From: Hyphomicrobiales bacterium
Lineage (GTDB): Bacteria > Pseudomonadota > Alphaproteobacteria > Rhizobiales > Rhizobiaceae
Assembly (NCBI GenBank): GCA_900467745.1
Contig: UBQW01000037.1
Span: 124,001 to 188,000, forward strand
Direction of reading: 5' to 3'
Length of the DNA: 64,000 nucleotides
Below the pieces are notes generated by a model. The model had not been told where the DNA came from. It saw only the letters and a program-made list of their open reading frames with translations, and did no database searches. Below are positions 8,751 to 17,628 of this stretch, in pieces. The position numbers and the translations under genes are program-made. How positions within the stretch are numbered: the first letter of the stretch is position 1; every line of letters begins with the position of its first letter.

Positions 8751-11018
8751 CTACAGTGCTTCTGCGCGACGTGCCGAAAGCGCGGCGACAGCCTGAACTT
8801 CCGTCAGTAGCCGTATCGGGTCTATGGGTTTCAGCATGACGCGGTTTGCCCCGTTCAGCAAGACTTGACGACGCGATTCATCGCGTTTGTCTGCAGTCAA
8901 AACGATGATCGGCACCGAGGGAACCTCAAGCCGGCGCTCATGGCCACGTAGCCGGCCAATCATTTCGATCCCATCGCCACCGGGCATGGAAAGATCGCTG
9001 ATGACGATATCCGGCCGCACGCTTCCTTCCGCCAGCGCCGCATCGAGCAGCGCCTCGAAATGCTCGACATGCTGGACGCTGTGGCCGGCTTTTTCCAGCA
9101 TGGCGCGGATCAGCATGGCGTTGATCGGATCGTCTTCCGCAAGCACGATCTTCAGCCCGCCCTGAATGCCCGTCTCCGGAATGCCGGGGCTGAAGCCGGG
9201 CTGGTTGTCGTTGAGCGCATCGCGCTTTTCCATGCCGCGCATGCGACCGCGCAAGACGTCGATCAGCGATTGTTCGCGCAGCGGCCGGATCAGCCAGGCG
9301 TCGAAGAGGTCGAGCGAATGGGCGTTGCGCTCTTCCGGGTTGACCAGGAAGATCTTGCGCAGGCCAAGGGCTGCGATATCCGTCCGGTCGGCGAGGTGTG
9401 CGGCGAATTCCGCCGACATGCGGTGGTCGACGATGATGTCGGTCGGACGCCTTCCATTGGCCGCCATGTCGAGCAGGATCCAGCGCGCCGTCTCGCCATC
9501 CTCGACGAAGTGGCATTGGCCGCCGAGCGTGCGGATGGTCTCCGAAATCGCCATGCGCGCGGCACCTGCTGGCGCCAGGAGCACCACGAGATTGCCAGAC
9601 AGCAGCGTGTCGCGGCGGGCCGCGGGCTCCTCGTCTCCCTCGGTGCGGAAGCGGATGCAGAATTCCGTGCCGGTGCCCTTTTCGCTGGCAACCGTCAGCG
9701 CGCCGCCGAACTCGCGCATGATGCGCGCCGAGATGGCAAGGCCAAGGCCGGTGCCGTTGCTCTTCTCCATCATGGTGCCTGCCTGTTCGTACTCGCCGAA
9801 GACACGCGCCTGCTCTTCTTCCGTCATGCCGGGGCCGGTATCGGTGACGGTGATCGCAAGCTCTCCATCCTGCAGCGACACGCGAATGAACACGCCGCCG
9901 ACCTGGGTGAATTTCACCGCGTTGCCGATGACGTTGAACAAGACCTGGCGCAGCCGCGCCGCGTCGAAATTCATGAGCTCGGGAACATCCGAAGATACGG
10001 TCGAGCCGATCTCGATGCCCTTCTCGTGGGCGCGGTGTGCGAGCATCTCGACAACGCTTTCAAGCAGCTTGCGCACCGATTCCGAGCGCGGGCGCAGCTG
10101 GAAGCGCCCGACCTCGATGGTCGAGAAATCGAGCAGATCCTCGACCAGCTGAGTCAGCGCATGGCCGGACTGGCGGATGCCGGTCAGGTAGTTGTCCTGC
10201 TCCTGCGTCATCCGCGTCTCGGTCAGAAGATGCGTCATGCCGAGAATGCCCGAGAGCGGCGTGCGCAGCTCGTGGCTGACGGTCGCAAGCAGCCGCGACT
10301 TCGAGGCGCTGTTGAACTCCGCCTTCTGCCGCGCCTCTTCGCGCTCCTGCGCCGCGATCCGATCGGCCGTCACGTCGCGGGCGATGCTGTGCAGCAAAAG
10401 CTTTCCGTCCGAGGGGTTGCGGGTGACGACATCGCGCCAGAAGAAGATGCGCTGACCCTCGGGCGTCGACATCTCGACATCGTAGCGGTGCGGTTCCGTG
10501 CCGGGGCGAAAGGCGATGCCGATCTCCTCGCAGGTCTGCCCGATCGGGTTCAGCCGCCCCGTCAGCCGTCGGAACATGTCGTTTGCGGCAACGATCCGTC
10601 GATCCATTGTGCGTGTTACGGTGATGTCGCCGAGCGCATCGTGGATGCTGGCAAACAGCGCCGCATCGCTTCCGCCGCGCACAGTGTCGTCGCCGTTGCG
10701 GGCCTTGATATGATGGCGGCGCTTCGAGAGAACGGCGAAGCAGACGATCGCGGCAAGCACCAGCGCGCCGATGCCGATCGCGACCCAGAGCAGGCCGCCC
10801 ATATAGCCGAGTGCGAGCAAGAGGATAGCGGAGAGAATGCCGGCGCCGCCGAGCCAGTAGGAGATCAGCTTGCGCGCCGAGGGGGCGACGACGGGGCTGT
10901 GTTCCGGGGTAGCAGGCGAAATGTCAGCCGGGATCGCGGCCTGCTCATCTTGAGGATGAGCGGCAGGCGCGCCGAAGGCAGCGGCAAGCTTCTCGTGTAA
11001 CTGACCCAGTCCGACCAT
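8751..11018 (-). CDS. Hybrid sensor histidine kinase with two receiver modules, one degenerate
   Basis: 755 residues. A Pro/Ala-rich cytoplasmic N-terminus is followed by two membrane segments (about 53-71 and 76-97), a PAS domain (about 125-215), HisKA with phospho-acceptor H249 in SHELRTPLSG, and HATPase with NAVKF, DTGPGM and GTGLGLAI. Next comes a receiver-like domain (about 470-590) that keeps D531 but has lost the acidic pair and has Arg in place of the conserved Lys. A complete C-terminal receiver follows, with D675 in SDLSMPGGDG, an acidic pair in LAEDD, and MLKP. It probably signals through phosphorelay to an unlinked partner. The input is unknown, since almost no periplasmic loop exists. 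Confidence 0.9.
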   Translation of the reverse strand: MVGLGQLHEKLAAAFGAPAAHPQDEQAAIPADISPATPEHSPVVAPSARKLISYWLGGAGILSAILLLALGYMGGLLWVAIGIGALVLAAIVCFAVLSKRRHHIKARNGDDTVRGGSDAALFASIHDALGDITVTRTMDRRIVAANDMFRRLTGRLNPIGQTCEEIGIAFRPGTEPHRYDVEMSTPEGQRIFFWRDVVTRNPSDGKLLLHSIARDVTADRIAAQEREEARQKAEFNSASKSRLLATVSHELRTPLSGILGMTHLLTETRMTQEQDNYLTGIRQSGHALTQLVEDLLDFSTIEVGRFQLRPRSESVRKLLESVVEMLAHRAHEKGIEIGSTVSSDVPELMNFDAARLRQVLFNVIGNAVKFTQVGGVFIRVSLQDGELAITVTDTGPGMTEEEQARVFGEYEQAGTMMEKSNGTGLGLAISARIMREFGGALTVASEKGTGTEFCIRFRTEGDEEPAARRDTLLSGNLVVLLAPAGAARMAISETIRTLGGQCHFVEDGETARWILLDMAANGRRPTDIIVDHRMSAEFAAHLADRTDIAALGLRKIFLVNPEERNAHSLDLFDAWLIRPLREQSLIDVLRGRMRGMEKRDALNDNQPGFSPGIPETGIQGGLKIVLAEDDPINAMLIRAMLEKAGHSVQHVEHFEALLDAALAEGSVRPDIVISDLSMPGGDGIEMIGRLRGHERRLEVPSVPIIVLTADKRDESRRQVLLNGANRVMLKPIDPIRLLTEVQAVAALSARRAEAL

Positions 11019-11073
11019 AGGTTCAAATTAGCACGCCGGCTGTTCCAAATGCCTTCAGTAAACCGCTAAGATT

Positions 11074-11577
11074 TTACTTATCGGCGGTCTTGGGTTGCAA
11101 TAGCTCGTCCAAAATCACGCATCCCGCGCCGATGGTGATGAAACTATCGGCCAAGTTGAAAACCGCGAACGACCATGTCTCGGTATAGAACAGGATGTAA
11201 TCGATGACGTGTCCATAAAGGAAACGGTCGAGGAGATTGCCCAGCGCGCCCGATATGATCAGTGCATAGCCGAGATGGGCGAATGTGCGCTGCTTGCCGG
11301 TGCGATGCCAGAGCCAGAGCACGAAGGCGACGATGATCAGCCGCATGCCGACGATGAACCACCCGTCCATGCCTGAGAGCATCGAGAAGGCGACGCCGAG
11401 ATTATAGGTGCGGTAGAGCGCCAGCATCGGGATGACGTGCACCGCTTCTTGAAGCGGCAGCGTGTGATCGACCACGATCTTGATGATCTGGTCGAGCACC
11501 ACGGCAAGAACGACGAAGATCAGGATCGGCAGCGGGCGCGAAAACAGCGTCGGGCGGTCTAGCGTCTGATCGGTCAT
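11074..11577 (-). CDS. lspA: Lipoprotein signal peptidase LspA
   Basis: 167-residue inner-membrane aspartyl protease that removes signal peptides from prolipoproteins after diacylglyceryl transfer. Four hydrophobic segments are visible. The two catalytic aspartates are D117 in NLLDRFLYG and D144 in FNLADSFI, both in conserved family blocks. Its ATG overlaps the stop of the upstream RNA methyltransferase by 4 bases (ATGA), so translation is probably coupled. Confidence 0.96.
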   Translation of the reverse strand: MTDQTLDRPTLFSRPLPILIFVVLAVVLDQIIKIVVDHTLPLQEAVHVIPMLALYRTYNLGVAFSMLSGMDGWFIVGMRLIIVAFVLWLWHRTGKQRTFAHLGYALIISGALGNLLDRFLYGHVIDYILFYTETWSFAVFNLADSFITIGAGCVILDELLQPKTADK

Positions 11578-12434
11578 TTGGCCTCGGTGAGTGAGAGAAG
11601 GTGGCGGCGTGCCTCAAACATCATGACGGCGCTGGCGACCGCCAGATTGAGCGAATCCGCCAGGCCCTGCTGCGGAATGCGGGCAAGCGCATCGGCTTCG
11701 CGGGCAAGCTGCTCCGGCAGGCCGGATTGTTCGTTGCCCATCAGGATGACGATGGGCTTACTCTTGTAGTCGATCGTGCGGTAATCGACGGAGCCGGCCA
11801 GATGCGTGGCGACCAGCGACACGCCCGCCTGCTTCTTCCAGGCTATGAACTCTTCTGGCGTCGCGCGCGACACAGGCATGGCGAAGACCGAGCCCATCGT
11901 TGCCCGTACGGTCTCGAGCGAAAACGGGTCCGTGGTCTCGCCGACCAGGATGACGCCGGAAGCGCCGGCTGCATCGGCGGTGCGGATGATCGTGCCGAGA
12001 TTGCCGGGATCGCGAACCCTATCGAGCGCGATCCACGTCTCGCCCTTGGCCGGGCGAATGTCGCGCAGCGGCTTCCAGCGGTTTTCGAACACGCCGACCA
12101 CCATCTGCGGATTATCGCGGCGGGTGATCGAGGAGAGGACCTTCTCGCTGACTTCGAGCACCAGCCCGCCGGAGGCGACGGTCTTTGCCGCCATCTGCTC
12201 GACCAGCGGCTTGCCCTTGGCGGCCTTGGCGTAAACCAGCGTGCGGATGGTCCAGCCAAGCTCGATCGCGTCGATGACGAGCTTCAGGCCTTCCGCCATG
12301 AAGGTGCCGCTCTGCTCGCGGGTCTTCTTGTCGCTGAGCGCCTTGATGTCCTTGATGATGGGATTGGCAAGCGAGGTGACTTCCTTCACCTGGCCGACCC
12401 TGCGCGGACCGTTGTCGCGGTGTTCGTGGCTCAT
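11574..12434 (-). CDS. SpoU/TrmH-family RNA 2'-O-methyltransferase
   Basis: 286-residue SPOUT methyltransferase, probably modifying a ribosomal RNA ribose. The N-terminal substrate-binding domain begins VTSLANPIIKDIKAL. The three SpoU motifs are DRVRDPGNLGTIIRTADAAG (motif 1), ILMGNEQSGL (motif 2) and SLNLAVASAVMMFE (motif 3), the last two forming the trefoil-knot AdoMet site. Overlaps of 4 bases on both sides couple it to the methyltransferase at 12431-13534 and to lspA. The exact RNA target cannot be told from sequence. Confidence 0.92.
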   Translation of the reverse strand: MSHEHRDNGPRRVGQVKEVTSLANPIIKDIKALSDKKTREQSGTFMAEGLKLVIDAIELGWTIRTLVYAKAAKGKPLVEQMAAKTVASGGLVLEVSEKVLSSITRRDNPQMVVGVFENRWKPLRDIRPAKGETWIALDRVRDPGNLGTIIRTADAAGASGVILVGETTDPFSLETVRATMGSVFAMPVSRATPEEFIAWKKQAGVSLVATHLAGSVDYRTIDYKSKPIVILMGNEQSGLPEQLAREADALARIPQQGLADSLNLAVASAVMMFEARRHLLSLTEAK

Positions 12435-13534
12435 TTCGGCACCCAGCGGGAAAAGAGGGATGTGGAGAGCGCGCGGCCCGGCGTGTTGCCATCAAGCCCG
12501 GCTTCGCGGATCACCAGCTCTCCGGATTCGACCACGCCGCCGGCCCCGCGCATCGTTTCGCGCATCAGCTCGTGGATGGAATAGAAGCTGGCGCGGATCG
12601 AGTAGGCCGTCAGCACGAGGCCGACCGCCTTCGGCGACAGGATCTCGCGGCAGATGTCGAGCATCACGGGCAGGTGCTCGAACAGATGCCAGACTTCGCC
12701 ATTCGGACCGCGGCCGAATTTCGGCGGGTCGGTCAGAATGATGTCGTATGTGTTGCCGCGGCGCTCCTCGCGCAGGATGAACTTCATCGCGTCTTCGCAG
12801 ATCCAGCGGATCGGTGCCTTTTCAAGCCCGCTCATCGCCTGGTTTTCGCGCGCCCAGCCGATCGCCTTCTTGGAGGCGTCGACATGCGTGACCTCGGCGC
12901 CGGCGGCAGCCGCCACCAGCGAGGCAACGCCGGTGTAGCCGAAGAGGTTCAGCACCTTCAGCGGCCGGCCGGCTGCTTCGACCTGCTGCTTCATCCACGT
13001 CCAGTGAACGATCTGCTCGGGAAACACGCCGACGTGGCGAAACGAGGTGAAGCGGCCGAGGAAATCGACGCCGAGAAGGTTGAGCGGCCAGGTCTCGCCC
13101 AGCGCTTCCTTGGGAAACCGCCAGCGGCCGGTGCCTTCTTCATCCGTATCGCCGGTAAAGGCCGCATCGACCTTCTCCCAGACGTGGCTGGGCAGCGATG
13201 GCTTCCACAGCGCCTGTCCTTCCGGGCGAATGATCCGGTAGGGGCCGTATTGCTCGAGCTTTTCCCCATTGCCGCTGTCGATCAGGTGGAAATCGCCGGC
13301 GCCGAGGGATTCGAGAATGATCGGAACGCGCTCGGGCGGGCGTTCACCGGTGCGCTCCATCAATGGGCGCTCCAGTGCTGCGGGCGCGGAGGCGGGTTCG
13401 CGCGCGGACTGTTGCGGCGCTGCGGGTCTGTTCGCGGGCTTCGGCGGGCGGCTGTTGCCGCGCTCGTCGCCGCGTCGTCCGCTGGCGGGGCCGGTGCCGG
13501 ATTTCTGGCCCGGCCGGCGTTCTTTTTGTCTCAA
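12431..13534 (-). CDS. Class I SAM-dependent methyltransferase, RlmI/RlmK-like
   Basis: 367 residues from a TTG at 13534. The first 58 residues are an Arg/Pro/Ala-rich disordered tail of the kind seen in RNA-binding rhizobial proteins. The catalytic part resembles 23S rRNA m5C methyltransferases: AdoMet motif VLNLFGYTGVASL, acidic loop VTHVDAS, and the catalytic-loop motif LTDPPKFGRG. An ATG at 13360 (309 residues) is the alternative start and coincides with the beginning of the conserved region, so the tail may not be translated. It is coupled to the SpoU gene by an ATGA overlap. The substrate is inferred from fold only. Confidence 0.8.
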   Translation of the reverse strand: MRQKERRPGQKSGTGPASGRRGDERGNSRPPKPANRPAAPQQSAREPASAPAALERPLMERTGERPPERVPIILESLGAGDFHLIDSGNGEKLEQYGPYRIIRPEGQALWKPSLPSHVWEKVDAAFTGDTDEEGTGRWRFPKEALGETWPLNLLGVDFLGRFTSFRHVGVFPEQIVHWTWMKQQVEAAGRPLKVLNLFGYTGVASLVAAAAGAEVTHVDASKKAIGWARENQAMSGLEKAPIRWICEDAMKFILREERRGNTYDIILTDPPKFGRGPNGEVWHLFEHLPVMLDICREILSPKAVGLVLTAYSIRASFYSIHELMRETMRGAGGVVESGELVIREAGLDGNTPGRALSTSLFSRWVPK

Positions 13535-13651
13535 CGTGGTGTTCCGCGTGCTGAATTTGATAGAGCCCGTGCAAATAGCATCCCATTTTCACCTTGGCAA
13601 AGCGCTTTCCCGCCGCGATATGTTCGACAAGGTGAAAATGGGAGGATTGTG

Positions 13652-14104
13652 ATGGACTTCGTCGGACAAGAGCGGATTACCGCGCCGCGCGACGTCGTGT
13701 GGGCCGGCCTCAACGATCCCGATATCCTCAAGGGATGCATACCCGGCTGCCAGTCGCTGGAGTTTACCGGTCCGAACGAGCTCGTCGCCACGATCAGGGT
13801 CAAGATCGGCATGGTGCCGCTGACCTTCACCGGTGAAATCCGCGTCTCCAACATCGATGCGCCCCTGAGCTACACGCTGTCTGCCGAAGGCAAGGGCAGC
13901 ATCGCCGGCTTCGCCAGGGGATCGGCCGATGTGACGCTCGAGGACGACGGCGGCGAAACCATCCTGCATTATCGCGCCGGCGCCGATGTCGGCGGCAGGA
14001 TCGCCCAGCTCGGCGCCAAGCTGATCGATTCCTCGTCGCAGAAGCTCGCGCAACGCTTCTTTTCCGATTTCAATGCGGCGGTCAGCGCCAAGGCAGTCGA
14101 ATAA
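13652..14104 (+). CDS. CoxG-like SRPBCC protein
   Basis: 150-residue member of the carbon monoxide dehydrogenase subunit G (CoxG/START-like) family. The start ATG follows GGGAGGATTGTG closely; the frame is open far upstream but that part is antisense to the methyltransferase gene. Family features: an N-terminal ERITAPRDVVWAGLNDPDIL block, the GCIPGC motif, and a C-terminal amphipathic helix LAQRFFSDFNAAV. CoxG anchors or matures molybdenum CO dehydrogenase in carboxydotrophs, but no cox structural genes lie here. It may be an orphan serving another molybdenum hydroxylase or binding a hydrophobic ligand. Confidence 0.85.
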   Translation: MDFVGQERITAPRDVVWAGLNDPDILKGCIPGCQSLEFTGPNELVATIRVKIGMVPLTFTGEIRVSNIDAPLSYTLSAEGKGSIAGFARGSADVTLEDDGGETILHYRAGADVGGRIAQLGAKLIDSSSQKLAQRFFSDFNAAVSAKAVE

Positions 14105-14166
14105 AAGGCCGCTGCCGTCCAACGAGGTAATTGGCAGCCCATCCCGTCTCCGCTACATCGATAACC

Positions 14167-14604
14167 ATGCAGTGGACCATCCGATCGCCAGAAAAGGCAG
14201 ACCTGGAAGAACTCGCGGATATCTATCTCGCGGTGCGTCGCGATACCTTCACCTGGGTCGACCCGCAGGTTTTCCGCCACGAGGATTTTCACGCGCACAC
14301 GCAGGGCGAACTTCTGTGGCTCGCCGAGATGCCGGATGGCGAGATCGCGGGCTTCATGACGCTGTGGTCGCCCGATGATTTCATCCACATGCTCTACATC
14401 AGGAAACAGTATCGCGGCCACGGCATCGGCCAGGCTCTTCTGAAAGCGCTGCCCTACTGGCCGGACAAGACCTACCGGCTGAAGTGCCTCGACCGGAACG
14501 AAAACGCCAAGGCGTTCTATCGCGCCCGGGGGTTCGTGGTGACAGGCAAGGGCTCATCGCGTGAAGGCGAATACGAAGAGATGACCTTCTTCCCCGAGCG
14601 CTGA
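14167..14604 (+). CDS. GNAT family N-acetyltransferase
   Basis: 145-residue acetyl-CoA-dependent acetyltransferase. Motif A is RKQYRGHGIGQALL, the pyrophosphate-binding loop; DRNENAKAFYRARGFVVTG is the typical C-terminal acceptor-side block. The ATG at 14167 begins at the usual first strand of the fold. A TTG at 14131 would add 12 residues, but its GAGG is only 3 bases away. Substrate unknown. It stands alone between the CoxG-like gene and the convergent HtrA-like gene, ending 5 bases from the latter. Confidence 0.85.
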   Translation: MQWTIRSPEKADLEELADIYLAVRRDTFTWVDPQVFRHEDFHAHTQGELLWLAEMPDGEIAGFMTLWSPDDFIHMLYIRKQYRGHGIGQALLKALPYWPDKTYRLKCLDRNENAKAFYRARGFVVTGKGSSREGEYEEMTFFPER

Positions 14605-14609
14605 TCGCC

Positions 14610-15515
14610 TCACTGCATCTGCGGCTTGCGCAGGAAGCTGTTGCGATCGGCCGAATGGACCCGCAGCCATGCCTCGCGGCCGTCGCGCAGGATACGCATG
14701 GGGATCTCGGCGCCGGCGGGGCCGCTGCTCCAGATCTTGCGGTAGAAATCTGCCAACCCATCGACCTCGCCATCGCGGATTTCCGAGATGACGTCACCCC
14801 GTTTCAGCCCGGCCTGATCCGCAGGACTACCCTCCGCGACGCTCATGACGATAACTTCCCCGTTGCTTTCCGCGGAGAAAGCGCCGAGCCACGGGCGCGC
14901 CGGCTTGTTGACCTGCCCCCGTGTGGTCAGGTCGTCGAGGATCGGTGTCAAAAGATTGATAGGCACGATCATGTTGATGTCGGCCACTTCGCCACCCTGG
15001 CTCATCTGCAAGCGCAGCGAACCGATGCCGATGAGCTTTCCATCGCCATCGACCAGCGCCGCTCCGCCCCAGGAGGGATGCGCGGGCGTGGTGAAGATCG
15101 CTTCGTCGAGCAGATACTCCCAGTAACCGGCAAATTCCTGCTTGGCGACGATCTTGGCATCGACGAACTCGCCGATCCCGTCGATCAGCGTCACCGATTG
15201 GCCAAGCTCGGCCAAGGTGGCGTCGCCGAATTCCAGCGCCGGCAGGTTGAGGGGGCCAAGCGCCTGAAGCAGGCCAAAGCCCGTTTCCTGGTCGTAACCA
15301 AGCGGATGCGCGGCGACCACCCGTCCGTCATGGGCGGTGAGCCACACTTCCTCGGCCTCGGTGATCAGATAGCCGATCGTCAGCACCAGACCACTGTCCT
15401 TGATGACCACGCCGCTGCCCTCGCGCCGGGTACCGAGCGTATCGGCGGTATAGGCGTCATCGGGAATGATGCCGCGGACGGCGACGACCGATTTCAGGAT
15501 CTGATCTGTGTTCAT
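14610..15515 (-). CDS. HtrA/S1C-like PDZ protein lacking the catalytic triad
   Basis: 301 residues from an ATG with GAGG 8 bases upstream. The frame extends further to 15620, without homology. A trypsin-like fold region (about 1-190) aligns with DegP/HtrA: GSGVVIKDSGLVLT, then DGRVVAAHPLGYD, then GGAALVDGDGKLIGI. A PDZ domain (about 205-295) follows, with RPWLGAF and GSPADQAGLKRGDVISEI. At the triad positions there is Tyr49 for His (GYLI versus NHVV), Gly79 for Asp (ETGFGLL) and a Gly-Gly where GNSGG is expected, so protease activity is unlikely. No signal peptide is visible, suggesting a cytoplasmic scaffold or chaperone. Confidence 0.8.
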   Translation of the reverse strand: MNTDQILKSVVAVRGIIPDDAYTADTLGTRREGSGVVIKDSGLVLTIGYLITEAEEVWLTAHDGRVVAAHPLGYDQETGFGLLQALGPLNLPALEFGDATLAELGQSVTLIDGIGEFVDAKIVAKQEFAGYWEYLLDEAIFTTPAHPSWGGAALVDGDGKLIGIGSLRLQMSQGGEVADINMIVPINLLTPILDDLTTRGQVNKPARPWLGAFSAESNGEVIVMSVAEGSPADQAGLKRGDVISEIRDGEVDGLADFYRKIWSSGPAGAEIPMRILRDGREAWLRVHSADRNSFLRKPQMQ

Positions 15516-15683
15516 GGTTTCATCCTCATGAAGCGACGCGCTGAGGCAGTGAAACTGCTTTGGGAGAAGGGCGCAGCGGGTTCTTTGGACATAGCTATGA
15601 AGACAGATGGCGCGGTGCAAGGGCTTGGCAAGCCGAAATCGCCGCGCGCACTTATGTCAGGAAAGGCTGAAAAGCCTGAAGTC

Positions 15684-16016
15684 TCACCGCGAGGGCAACT
15701 GTCCGGCGATTTCTTCCGAGCGAGCTTTGTGGCGGTCGGCTTCACCCTGCCAGCGAACGGCTTCCTTGGCCTCGCTGCGGGCGCGCTTGCGATGCTTGCC
15801 CTGGTTCATCCAGGTCACCGCGGAGCCCGCGAACATGCCGATGATCAGCGCGATGAAGAGGAAGACGAAGAACGGTGCCGATAGCGACAGCACCTGATCC
15901 TCGGGGCGGAACGGATTGAACGCCAGCGTCACGCTCTGACGGTTGGCCACGCAAAAAATGATCAAAATGATGCCGAGCGGCAGCAAGATCAGGAGGTTGA
16001 TAATCTTCTTCGCCAT
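15684..16016 (-). CDS. LapA-domain (DUF1049) inner-membrane protein
   Basis: 110 residues with two membrane helices (about 6-24 and 45-66) and a charged C-terminal cytoplasmic coiled coil rich in Lys/Arg/Glu. The ILIIFCVANRQSVTLAFNPF block is the hallmark of the lipopolysaccharide assembly protein A family (E. coli YciS/LapA). In E. coli that family helps regulate LpxC turnover; the same role here is an inference. GGAGG lies 6 bases before this ATG, which is preferred to the ATG at 16031. It stands next to ihfB, a common arrangement in Proteobacteria. Confidence 0.85.
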   Translation of the reverse strand: MAKKIINLLILLPLGIILIIFCVANRQSVTLAFNPFRPEDQVLSLSAPFFVFLFIALIIGMFAGSAVTWMNQGKHRKRARSEAKEAVRWQGEADRHKARSEEIAGQLPSR

Positions 16017-16138
16017 CGCAGGCCTCCACATGCTAACGCACGCTCATGGATGAGCGGCGCGTTCTTTCAGCCACAGGATAGAAAAGACCTCGTGAAGTTC
16101 AAGTGCGGTTTCGCCGCAGCCGGATCTATAGGCGGCGA

Positions 16139-16438
16139 TCAGTCGTCCTGATCGGCCTGTCCCGGGTTCAGCCGCTCGCGCAGCTCCTTGCCGGTCTTGA
16201 AGAAGGGGACCCACTTCTCCTCGACGAACACCGTGTCGCCGGTGCGCGGGTTACGGCCCGAGCGGGAGGGACGGTTTTTAACCGAAAAGGCGCCGAAACC
16301 GCGCAGCTCGACGCGGTTGCCCGCCGCCAGCGCATCGGTGATCTCGTCGAGAACCGCGTTCACGATATTTTCCACATCGCGATGGTAAAGATGCGGGTTG
16401 CGAGCCGCAACTATCTGCACCAGCTCGGACTTGATCAC
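16139..16438 (-). CDS. ihfB: Integration host factor subunit beta
   Basis: 99-residue DNA-bending protein of the HU/IHF family, half of the IHF heterodimer. It starts with GTG at 16438, with AGGGGG 6 bases upstream. The signature RGFGAFSVKNRPSR and the beta-arm tip GRNPRTGD with the intercalating proline are intact. IHF typically helps sigma-54 promoters, and rpoN lies 3.5 kb away. Preceded on the same strand by sppA (29-base gap). Confidence 0.95.
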   Translation of the reverse strand: MIKSELVQIVAARNPHLYHRDVENIVNAVLDEITDALAAGNRVELRGFGAFSVKNRPSRSGRNPRTGDTVFVEEKWVPFFKTGKELRERLNPGQADQDD

Positions 16439-16467
16439 GGTGGCCCCCTTAAATTATTGATTTCTTA

Positions 16468-17418
16468 TCAATCATGGCCAACCTGCCAAACTGAAACGAG
16501 CCCGTCAAGAAGCAACTTCTGCGGCAGAATTCCCGTAAGGTCCTGGCTTCTGGCGAGATCGCCGTAACCGAGAACTGTCAGGATCTGCGAGGCCGCGCCT
16601 GCAAGCAGGAACGGCGTGCTGCTCTTCTTGTTCCAATCGATCTCGGGCAGGTCCTTGCTGACGTTTTTGGTGGCCAGATAGGCGCGGATTTCGTCATCGC
16701 CGCCGAGCTGGTCGATGAGCTTCATCTTCAGCGCCTGGCGCCCGGTGAAGATGGTGCCGTCGGCGAGCTTCAGCACGTCTTCGCGCGGCAGCTTGCGGCG
16801 ATCGGCGACCAGATCGACGAACCAGGCATAGCTGTCGACGATCATGTTGTTGATCATCGCCTTGGCTTCTTCGCTCGCCGGATGGAAGGGCGAGGGCTCG
16901 GCCTTCAGCGGCGAGGATTTGATCTCTTCCATGGAGACGCCGATCTTGTCGAGCAGCGGCTTGACCTGCGGATACTGGAAGATGACCCCGATCGAGCCGG
17001 TGATCGAGCTGTCGCCGGCGATGATCGTATCGCCAGCCGTCGCGATCATGTAGCCGGCGGAGGCCGCAAGCGTGCGGACATCGGAGACCACGGGCTTCTT
17101 GGCCGCGATCGCCCGGATCGCCTTGAATATCCGCTCGCCGCCATAGGTCGTGCCGCCGGGCGAGGAAATGGAGACGACCAGCGCCTTGACCGCGTCTTCG
17201 TCCTTGATCTTGGCAAGCCGCTCGAGCAATTCGCTGTCGTCGGTAATCAGGCCGGAGATCGTCACATGCGCAACGTGCGGGCGGCGGTTTGCATTGTCGG
17301 CAAACAGAAAGCCGTAAATAGCCAGCGCAAGCGCGAGAAGAAGCAGTACCGCCACCACGCGCCAGAAGCCGACCTTGCGGCGCAGCCTGCGGCGATCTGC
17401 GATCATGGAGCTGTCCAT
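16468..17418 (-). CDS. sppA: Signal peptide peptidase SppA (S49 family)
   Basis: 316-residue membrane-anchored serine protease that degrades cleaved signal peptides. One N-terminal membrane segment (about 18-38) is followed by the S49 domain. The Ser/Lys dyad is visible as S120 in LAASAGYMIATAG and K172 in SSPLKAEPSPF. Length corresponds to the short single-domain form. GGAGGAATAA precedes the ATG. ihfB lies directly downstream, and the gene is divergent from lptC across 210 bases. Confidence 0.93.
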   Translation of the reverse strand: MDSSMIADRRRLRRKVGFWRVVAVLLLLALALAIYGFLFADNANRRPHVAHVTISGLITDDSELLERLAKIKDEDAVKALVVSISSPGGTTYGGERIFKAIRAIAAKKPVVSDVRTLAASAGYMIATAGDTIIAGDSSITGSIGVIFQYPQVKPLLDKIGVSMEEIKSSPLKAEPSPFHPASEEAKAMINNMIVDSYAWFVDLVADRRKLPREDVLKLADGTIFTGRQALKMKLIDQLGGDDEIRAYLATKNVSKDLPEIDWNKKSSTPFLLAGAASQILTVLGYGDLARSQDLTGILPQKLLLDGLVSVWQVGHD

Positions 17419-17628
17419 TTATTCCTCCGGTCGGCAAGTCTGACGCAACTCTTCTTACGTAGAGTGCATAGATATGCGTTAACGCTGTGTCGATTGGTTT
17501 TGCGGTTTTCTTGCTTGTTGCAGAAAAAAATCCATATTGGCAAGTCAGTGTAATAATGCGAAACGAACTGTGATCGGGCGAAAGCGCTCCCTATATACGC
17601 CGTCCTATCATCGACACGGACCGAACGA

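Noticed and set aside
12572..13651. N-terminal extension of the CoxG-like frame by about 360 codons
   Set aside because: The extension is antisense to the methyltransferase gene; the conserved domain begins at the ATG at 13652, which has its own GGGAGG.
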